Made by a program: the position numbers and the translations under genes. DNA of 64,000 bases from Dermacentor variabilis (Eukaryota > Arthropoda > Arachnida > Ixodida > Ixodidae): NCBI RefSeq assembly GCF_050947875.1, contig NC_134577.1, positions 70,746,639-70,810,638 on the forward strand, in the 5' to 3' direction. Shown here one piece after another: positions 56,641 to 64,000 of the stretch. Every line of letters begins with the position of its first letter. Position 1 is the first letter of the stretch. The notes under the pieces are model-generated. The model was not told the DNA's origin. It saw nothing but the letters and a program-made list of their open reading frames with translations, and ran no database searches.

Positions 56641-56830
56641 AATTAAAAAAATATGGGGTTTTACGTACTAAAGCTATCATCTAATTAGGAAGCATGCCGT
56701 AGTGGGGGACACCGGAAATCTGGACCACCTGGGGTTCTTTACCGTGCAGCTAAATCGAAGCACACAGGTGTTTTCGCATTTCTCCCCCATCGAAATGCAG
56801 CCGCCATGAGCAAGGTTGAGAGTAGAGCAT
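56641..56830 (-). mobile_element. SINE-derived fragment
   Basis: On the minus strand a GGTAAAGAACCCCAGGTGGT block is seen, with the GGTGTCCCCCACTACGGCAT-like and GAAATGCGAAAACACC-like blocks of the tRNA-derived SINE. The head is eroded. It matches 26205-26385 in position relative to repeat X. Confidence 0.65.
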
Positions 56831-57819
56831 ATTTCTTCGAAATTGTTTGTTCGTCTGCCGGAGGCGTTACTGAACTAATTAAACTTCTAAAAGTAAAATG
56901 CGTCAGAAAATTCGTAAAGTACAACTTACAGACTACATAAAGACATTATAGTGTCGAATTGTACTTGGAATAAGCGAGAAAGCGTAATTCTGTCGCGTGG
57001 AAACTCGAACTCAAATCTCTTTTTCAGCTGCTGTTTGAGGTCTGCCTTAGAAGGAACGTCGCGCCCCGCTCGGCTCGTCGCTGGCGCGTCGCGTCCCGGC
57101 TGTCCGTGCCGATCACGACGTTTGGCTCGCGGAGATCGTTTCTCCCTCCGAGACACCGAGTTCTTTGGTTCATTCCGCTTGCTCAGGCGCAAGTTTCGTC
57201 TTTGTGTGACTCAAGAACATCCCGATCGAATGAGTGGGCTGTGCGAAGGGAGTGGGAGTGCGATCCACTCTTGAAGAAGAAGCTTAAGCGTCCTCCAAGT
57301 TTTTGTTTTTGTCGCTTTTCTGGTGAGTGCTGCACTTGCTGTGACGTTACCGCGTGCGAGCTGCTGCGTCTGTCTCGTTTCGCATAGGAAGCGATTTTGC
57401 GCGCTCCATTACGAGAACATGTCCCAATTCTAGCATGTAAGGGGCTGAACCTTGTGATTTTCTTTACGATAAAAACGCATAAACCTGAGCAACCTTTACG
57501 CACAATTGTGTCTGAGATTAACTAATGGCAACACCTAGTCTTTGGTTATCTTCAGAACTTAACAGGTCTCCACGTAGAAGACCCATTCGAAATTAAAAAA
57601 AGCTCATTAGATGTCTTCAGGTTTTTTGAAGAGGGGGTGTATCCATTATGCACAGCATTCAGCATCGACGTCACAGATTGATATAGTTTCCTTCCCAGAA
57701 ATCAGCTGATCAAGACAATCAAACATTGCAAAATGGAAAGCGACGAGTTGAAGCTTAGAAATAAGAGTGGCGTCCCGGTTCAGTCTTTTCTCGAACTCTT
57801 GGTTTTTATTGTTGATTCA
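56831..57819. other. No gene supported; arginine-rich antisense frame noted
   Basis: A minus-strand frame of 88 codons (57192-56926) is rich in arginine, lysine and serine (KRSPRAKRRDRHG). No domain, splice signal or conservation within the window supports it as a gene. Confidence 0.35.
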
Positions 57820-58320
57820 CTAGAACACCTAATCAGCTCCATAATCCCGAGCAATGAGGCAGCCGTGAGATGATGAAGGAGCATGATCGCGGGGTTGGAA
57901 CACGGTCGAAAATGACATAGTCTCGTTCTCTGCGCGCATGACTGCCTGACGTAGGAACAAGCAGACGAAACGTAAGTGCATCTCTCTTTACATACGGCAG
58001 GAAGTGAAACAAAAACAAGCGGGCATTCGTTTTATGTTTTTCAATATTTCTCTATACTCTAAGTCGTCTATGGAAGTAACTTTGTAAACGTATAAATAAT
58101 GTCGCATTGAATAAGTTTTGAAGTCACGTGTCACTATGTGCGACGTCACAGCCCTGCCATGTACATAGGCGCACTTGCGTGATATACGTCTACATTATCA
58201 GTGGGAGGGTGGCGCCCGCGAAGAAAACGGCGAACGGCGTTTTGCTCCCCATTTAAGCCCTTTGCGCAGCATGTAATGATTTACTATTTGGCCGACACGA
58301 TCTCCCTAAAGGCGATCGTA
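57820..58320. repeat. Repeat family X, copy 7, left part
   Basis: It matches 22320-22780 and 45950-46410: AACACCTAATCAGC, GGCAGCCGTGAGATGATGAA, GGAACAAGCAGACGAAACG and GCGACGTCACAGCCCTGCCA (58139). The match stops at about 58320 and picks up again at about 61080. Confidence 0.65.
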
Positions 58321-59274
58321 ATCTTTTCGACCTAGAGGCTCTTCCGTATGTTATACGACCAACCACACACATAAATCAATCTTTGAAATACAGAAGCGCA
58401 GTGATTTCTCCCGAACACTGTTTTAATGTAGTATAATATTTGAAAGGAATGACGAAGTTTTTCGGCAACGAGAGGTCTGCCTCTTCGATTGGAGGTTGAA
58501 GTGTCCTCTTTTGTTTCAGCGTTAAACAAGCACTTAAATTTAGACATTTCGCTGCTGGCGTAGATTATTATGGACAGTTTTGTCCATTCTAAAGACAGAA
58601 TTATACTCAACAAAGTAGGACATATAGGGAGAGAACCACGTCTTAGTAACGTCGCAGCACAACCTAAATTATAATGATAAAGGTTTTGTATAAATTCAGA
58701 ACAGGTATACATGAAACTATGAGAATAAACACGCTGCCAGAAGGTACAAACCGAAAGAACTGTGGATCCTAAATACAATGACAATTATAACGCAGAGAGA
58801 AGCAATGGTGTACTTTCGTTCAGTTACAAATGGCAAAAGGATAACACTAAGCACTTCTGTTTTGTCAGAATTGTTACGACATTTGAAAGGAAGGTAGCTA
58901 AACAATAAGTAGATAGAAAATTTCTAACAACACAACCCAAAAAAATGTACTTCTGTTTGGTGTAATCTCCATGCAAGGTCCGCACACCAGCGCTTGTCTG
59001 AGTAATGGCCGATCTTGTACACTGGCACAAGACTGCCCAGAAATGCGAATTCCTGATAATGTAAGCTACCTCTCCTAAAATTTTCCTACAAGGCTAACGT
59101 CAGTGATGTTAGTAACTGAGAGTAATGATGATTTTTTCAGACGTCTCAAAGTTACAAAAAATGGGACATTACTATCGGGACACCTACCAACCTGTGTTTC
59201 ATTTATAGCTTTGAAAACTGTATGTTATACGCTGCACTGTCCTTCACTTTGGAAATGTTTTCTGGCAGCAGGCT
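58321..59274. other. No gene recognised; lies within a broken X copy
   Basis: AT-rich sequence with a 150-codon minus-strand frame (58784-58332) that has no recognisable domain. Together with the following Y copy it replaces about 0.5 kb of repeat X. Confidence 0.45.
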
Positions 59275-61079
59275 ACCGTCTAACATTCCTGCGGCAGGCC
59301 TCCAATTGGACCTAGTGCAAGTACAAGGCGAAAGCACGCCGAGAACTGGAAATGGAGCATTTATCATTTTGGCGCATCCTATTGCGATAGCAATTATATG
59401 CCCACACCAGCAGCAGTTTTGCCGTCGCCGTTGCCGTGTGTTTCCGTATGAAGTCCAAGGACGATAACACTGTCGCCGCGCGTCGTATGCTGTATGTGCG
59501 AGTGAAAGCACGCAAAGGAAGTCAGGGATCGTAGCTCAATCTGGCGCTCGCTACGGAATAAAGCGGAGAGCGAACGCGCCGTCTTCGGCGAGAAGCCGTG
59601 TGGGGGAAAAGGATGGAGAGAGGGGGAGGGGGGTTGTGCTCCGGCAACAACCGTGGATATCGTGACCGGTCACAGAGAGAAATGACAATCGCTAATCAAT
59701 CTTGCGGGACATATACGTAGAGAAGCGGGGAGGCAGCGCGGAAGGGAGAAGGGGGCGGCTTCGACTCCGCCAACAAGTCCGTGCTTTGCAACACCGGGCT
59801 CGTTCGCGCACGCCGTATCCTGAGACGGATCCGCAAACTGCTCGTACGTTTGTGCAAGTCATCTTCTGGCCGCTTTCGGGGTGAATGAACAGACCGCAGG
59901 AAGGTCACATGGCTCGCTGCTGCTGCAGCGCTTGCTTGCACGAGCCTTTTGGTAATGGTGTCTGCGTTTATCCAGTGTGATGCGTTCATAATCCCTTTGC
60001 TTCGGCGTGCTGAAGCCATGCTTCTTAATTCAGTTAGTGAGCTATTGTTTGGAAGTTAATACACTCTAAAACCAGTTTACACCCTTTCGCGTGCCCCTTC
60101 TGTCACACAGCAATAATCGTCATCTGCCTTGATGCGTTTCCTTTCTTTAACGCTGCGAGCCCGGAACTTTCCAGTAACGAACAGCACGCGCGTTATCAGC
60201 ATAGAACAGTTTACACCCTTTGGAGTTCCCCTTCTGATAACGCGCGTGCCGTTCGTTACTGGAAAGTTCCGGGCTCGCAGCGATAAAGAAAGGAAACGCA
60301 TCAAGGCAGATCACGATTATTGTTGTGTGGCAGAAGGGGCACGCCAAAGGGTGTAAACTGTTCCTAGAGTGTACTGCCGACAAAACTTTCTTTCCTTGGT
60401 ATTGCTGCCTAATTATTAGCTATCGGAAACGACGAACCACCTTTCGGGCGAAACTGCAGCTTTTTATTGCGGTTCTTTATACCTTAGCTCATATCGGAAA
60501 GTACACAGCCGTTAACATGAAAGGGTTGGTAAAAAAATCAAACTCCTCGTAGACACCTTTGGAATGCCAAATGCGGAATCTGATATTTGCTATATTTATT
60601 TAGAAAGGTGAATTGCAAGACATACCACTCAGATTAACGACAGTGCTAAAGAATACATACACATCTAAAAATTTCACACTTGAAGAACGTTCGAACGCTC
60701 GCCCCAATTGAGCAGCAACATAATCAGTGCAGAACGAGCTTACGTATGCAAAGATGACACTTCGTTCATGCGATTGGTTCGAATATTAATTCCCCGTGGA
60801 CCACAAAAGTCGAAACTTATTCTTTGAATCTGGAAGATCCAATTATCCCGGCCATAGAAAATGCGACAGAGGTTTACGGAGCACTTTTACTACACTTATG
60901 TAATTTTTTCGAGAATCAGGACTCAAAAATTTTCGGAGAATTGTCTTACGGGGTGCCTCACCAGGCTGGGGCATAGCAAATTGACAAGCGAGAAGCCGAG
61001 ATCTCGAAGTGCTTATTGTGCATACAAATTTGGGAGTGGCTGCACGCCGCCAGAACGGCGTGAATTTGCAAATGAGCCC
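59275..61079. repeat. Repeat family Y, copy 2
   Basis: It matches the copy at 13015-17560 in order, without the two insertions of that copy, but with a palindromic MITE at 60062-60371. Landmarks are GTCTAACATTCCTGCGGCAG, AAGTCCAAGGACGATAACAC, TTCGACTCCGCCAACAA, GACCGCAGGAAGGTC and AACGCTCGCCCCAATTGAGC. No conserved frame. Confidence 0.65.
60062..60371. mobile_element. Palindromic MITE, TA target duplication
   Basis: Nearly the whole 310 bp is an inverted repeat. Arms begin CACTCTAAAACCAGTTTACA and end TGTAAACTGTTCCTAGAGTG and pair over about 135 bases through GAACTTTCCAGTAACGAACA. A short asymmetric centre (about 60200-60233) holds another copy of the end motif CAGTTTACACCCTTTGG. TA flanks are at 60060-60061 and 60372-60373. 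The Y copy at about 14775-14790 shows the site without the insertion. The two 75-codon frames (one on each strand) are the same sequence read from each arm and are not genes. A TA duplication suggests Tc1/mariner-type mobilisation, by inference. Confidence 0.92.
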
Positions 61080-62690
61080 CCGCTTTTTTTTTTATTGCGA
61101 TAAGGACTTGCCCAGATAACATCATTCTTGATGTGTATATCTGTATTATATCTGTGCTGTGAGGTCTGTGTTCGATATTATTTGAAGTAAGGTTTTGTAA
61201 AATATGTCATTACGCATCTAGCAGACATAGCTGGTTGCGACATTGTAGCGGAAGCAGGCTTCCAGTAGAGACGCGAGCGTTCCAATTGTAAGCACGGACT
61301 TGTGCAGATTAGGTGGCACGCACCTGCCTGTCCACCACTGGGAGTACGGAGTATGGACACGTAGCAGCCAGCGGTAAATGCGAACAGTTCACTTTCAGCA
61401 CCTCAGCCACTGTAAGGGTGACCCGAGCCCGAAGCCTCCTAACCCCTTTCTCCGCCATGGTAAGGTGAAGTGGAAGGGAACAGGCGCAGGGCGGCATAAC
61501 AGCACTTGTGCAAGCGATTTTCAGAATGTCTGAAACTGACGCATTGGAAACTTTGCTAGCTCATCACGCTAGAAATTGCAATGTTGGGTTTTGCGTGCAG
61601 GCAGCCGGTTTTTCTCATGAGAAACGCTACAATGAAGGACTCGTAGTGACTCCATCAACTGGGGGTTGTTTAACGTGCACCTAAATTCAAGTACCCGAGC
61701 GTTTTTTTCTTTGTCCTACCTTCTCATCTTTTTTTCTTTTGCATTTCGCTTCCATAAAAATTTGGCTTCTGTGGCCACGACTGAATGGACGACCTTGAGC
61801 TCAGCAGCGAAACGCCTTAAGCAGTAAGCTAGCGTGGCTGGTATCCCGTTAATAGAAGTCCGGAATGTTCAACTATAAAGTGAATGTAACCATCTCCAGA
61901 TGGAACGCTCGCCATAGCGCCCATGCATTGAAATCTCCAACTGCAAGGACGCCGCCATGTTGCTACTTTGCACCGCCGCGCATGCGCGGACGACGGGATG
62001 CGATTCAGGTGAGACGGGCAATCAACACGACACGGAGCCTCCCTTCATCATGGTTCAGGTTGTTGAAGTTGAAGTTTATTCAAAATAGGAAAACTACACA
62101 TGAAATTTTGTACAAATGTTGTAAATGTATTGTTGCCACGATCTAATTCGGGCGCCTGCAACAACATCCATTAACGCAGGATCAAAGTTAGCGAAATGTT
62201 TTATAAATTGCCATCGGATATTTCTCCAAAATACGCGGAATGAGCTTTGCACATTATCAATAGGAGACGTGCTCGTGGAAATGCTGGTTTTGGCATGATA
62301 TACTGAATTTGTTAGACTGACAAAAATTGGAGGCAGCAATTTTGTGGCGCCTTTACAGTTGCCCCCCCTTGCGCAAGTTTACTCTGTGTTTAGCGGTAGA
62401 ATCATTACGTTGTCATGCCTTACTGCTCTATCAAGCTCAGTAGTGGACAGGCACAGTTACTCGATCAAGCGAAACGAGAAAGCTATAGCTCTGTTCGGAA
62501 GCAGAAAAGGAGATCTCCATATAAAGACGCGGGTTGTCGATATTTTATTTAAACACTATTTGATAGCCGTATGCATTTGCCCACAAACCTTTGGGACCTG
62601 ACAAAAAACTAATGTAGACTTGCCAGTGCAACTTTGGAGTTTGTCTAGCATGCAAAGAGTGCGTTTTTTTTAGGCTGGTGGCTCCATGAA
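61080..62690. repeat. Repeat family X, copy 7, right part
   Basis: It matches 23280-24800: TTTTTTATTGCGATAAGGACTT-like, TGATGTGTATATCTGTATTA, CAGCGGTAAATGCGA, CTTGTGCAAGCGATTTT, a SINE-like piece (61580-61850), the GC-rich core with GCGCATGCGC (61978-61987), and ATATAAAGACGCGGG. A LINE tail is inserted at 62053-62135. Confidence 0.65.
62053..62135 (-). mobile_element. 5'-truncated LINE 3' end inserted in repeat X
   Basis: Interrupts the core of X (compare 470-520). The minus strand reads from about 62135 down to AATAAACTTCAACTTCAAC, ending in a short AACTTC repeat, as in LINE 3' tails. About 83 bases; the type is not determined. Confidence 0.6.
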
Positions 62691-62954
62691 CAGTCCTGCG
62701 CTGCATTAACAGTCACGATTCGCTCTTTGCGTCGCTCTCAGCAAAACGATCCGAACTGTCCGCCCAGCGTCGGCTGCGGCTTGCGCGGCGGCTTGTCCTG
62801 CCCTGTGCACAGTGCTGTGCTGGTGTTGCCGGGTTGCAGCCGCGCGCGTATCTCTGCGATCAGCTTCGGCAGCGGTTCGTACCTTGCGAGGAGGTGCCAT
62901 AACCGGTCACGAAGGGTTAACAGAGGTATCCAAACTACGTAGCGCACATGTCAC
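62691..62954. other. Alanine/arginine-rich antisense frame, not assigned
   Basis: Minus-strand frame 62900-62706 begins MAPPRKVRTAAEADRRDTRA and continues alanine-rich. It resembles low-complexity AE/RR repeats found in some tick transposon proteins, by memory only. Too short to assign. Confidence 0.3.
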
Positions 62955-63386
62955 ATCCCTTCACCTGTGGCACGGTACGTTTCTGATGTTGATCATGATA
63001 ATAATGGTGGTTTATTGGCATGCCCTTCAAAACGGTGGGGTGATAAATAGTCACCTAGCCTGTTTGACTTAACCAGTACCAGATACGTGCAGATGCAACT
63101 GTTACACGGCGGGATACTTTGTGGAATATAGCGAAACCGCAATGCAAACTTTGCGCACATCGACGCTACGCTTCGCCCACGTCACATCGCGTGTGATATG
63201 GCATGAAACGATGCTAATGATGATGATGAAAATTAATGACATTCCCTATGAAACGGGACAGCGACAGTCACCTAGCCTGCGTGACTTAATCAGGCATATC
63301 ATACATGTTTTTCATTACATCAATATCTATACTCTGAATTATTTCCTTTTGTTCCTCAAGAGTTAACTGTCTACCTTGTACCCCTA
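62955..63386. repeat. Interspersed repeat W, copy 2
   Basis: It matches 6200-6500: AATGCAAACTTTG(C), ATGATGATGATGA, TAATGACATTCCCTATGAAA, CACCTAGCCTGCGTGACTTA, CATGTTTTTCATTACATCAA and CTACCTTGTACC. Similarity ends exactly where LINE-A copy 3 begins. Confidence 0.6.
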
Positions 63387-64000
63387 CGTGTAGTGTAGTG
63401 CGGTTTTACCATCACCTGTACAGACAAAGAAAGATCTCATAAAAAGGTAATGAGAGATCCATTGGAAAACTCGACCACCTAGACCAACCATCTCAAGAGC
63501 ATCGAGGATAGCCTCGTGAGATACGTTATCGTATGCCCCCTTGACATCCAAGAACAAAGCTGCACATAATCTTTTGCGTGACTTTTGAAGCTGGACGTAC
63601 GTAGCGAGATCAACAACACTGTCTACTGAAGAGCGATCTCGACGAAAACCAGCCATGCAATTCGGTAACATGTTGTAGTGCTCCAGGTACCACTCCAAGC
63701 GGGCAAGGATCATCTTTTCCATTATCTTTCCCACACAGCTGGCCAGCGCTATTGGGCGGTATGAGGTGGGTTCAAGTGGGGACTTGCCTTGCTTCAGGAG
63801 AGGGACCAAGCGGCTTATCTTCCATTCTTCGGGAACCATGCCATCCTGCCAAGATAAGTTGTAGAGATGTAACAGTTCTCTCCGTGCGCCATCACTCAGG
63901 TTGTTCAAGGCGCGGTAGGATATTCCATCTGGTCCCGCGGATGAAGAACGCCTGCATAGAGCAAGAGCCGCTTCTAGTTCCTCCATTATGAAAGGAAGAT
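63387..64000 (-). pseudogene. LINE-A copy 3, reverse transcriptase fragment running off the window
   Basis: The minus-strand frame reads MEELEAALALCRRSS, PTSYRPIALASCVGK, FRRDRSSVDSVVDLATY, FLDVKGAYDN and up to GDGKTALHYT, where it stops at the border with repeat W. The region from VPQG onward (including YADD) is absent, so the copy is cut on its 3' side. Across the equivalent of 53593 it has threonine (ACG) where copy 2 has a stop. The frame is otherwise open. Confidence 0.88.

Noticed and set aside
58332..58784. 150-codon minus-strand frame
   Set aside because: Unrecognised, AT-rich and with no supporting signal; left uncalled.
60077..60356. Two 75-residue frames, one per strand, with nearly the same protein
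   Set aside because: They are the two arms of a palindromic MITE, not paralogous genes.

Overview
The window looks like repeat-dense arthropod nuclear DNA, most probably from a hard tick. That is an inference from the kinds of repeat recalled for ticks (I-like LINEs with RNase H, tRNA-derived SINEs with a characteristic body, CR1, RTE and Penelope remnants); no host gene was available to confirm it. I see no convincing host protein-coding gene, no rRNA, no CRISPR array and no bacterial operon structure. Almost every long reading frame belongs to a transposable element.

The best preserved object is a complete LTR retrotransposon at 26423-32947. It has two 622-bp LTRs (TGTT...AACA) that differ at 9 positions by eye, and a 4-bp target duplication CGTA. 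One uninterrupted 1494-codon frame joins gag and pol. The domain order is gag, CCHC knuckle, protease-like, integrase, reverse transcriptase, RNase H. The domains read as Ty3/gypsy type, but integrase lies before reverse transcriptase as in Ty1/copia. That arrangement is known from Gmr1-like elements. The protease signature is D-S-A, the integrase D-to-E spacing is 34, and there is a helix-extension-helix-like start to gag.

The other elements are as follows. LINE-B (36545-42429) is full length, flanked by a perfect 13-bp duplication, with an intact ORF1 and a broken ORF2 that also carries a SINE with its own 13-bp duplication. LINE-A is present three times on the minus strand (868-4886, 51341-54896, 63387-64000). 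The second copy sits inside a CR1-like LINE, whose frame resumes on the other side. Further fragments are a CR1-like LINE (15889-17268), a LINE 3' end (12190-12680), a Penelope-type GIY-YIG fragment (50304-50905) and a probable RTE piece (about 7 kb). Two clear non-autonomous DNA transposons are seen: 8630-9253 (6-bp duplication) and the near-perfect palindrome 60062-60371 (TA duplication, with an empty site at about 14.78 kb).

The background is made of two long interspersed repeat families of unknown class. Family X has seven partial or long copies, two of which contain a large TGTA microsatellite at the same place. Family Y has copies at about 13.0-17.6 kb and 59.3-61.1 kb. Most transposons listed above are nested in X or Y, so the copies serve as paralogous empty sites for one another. 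Unexplained stretches are stated as such.
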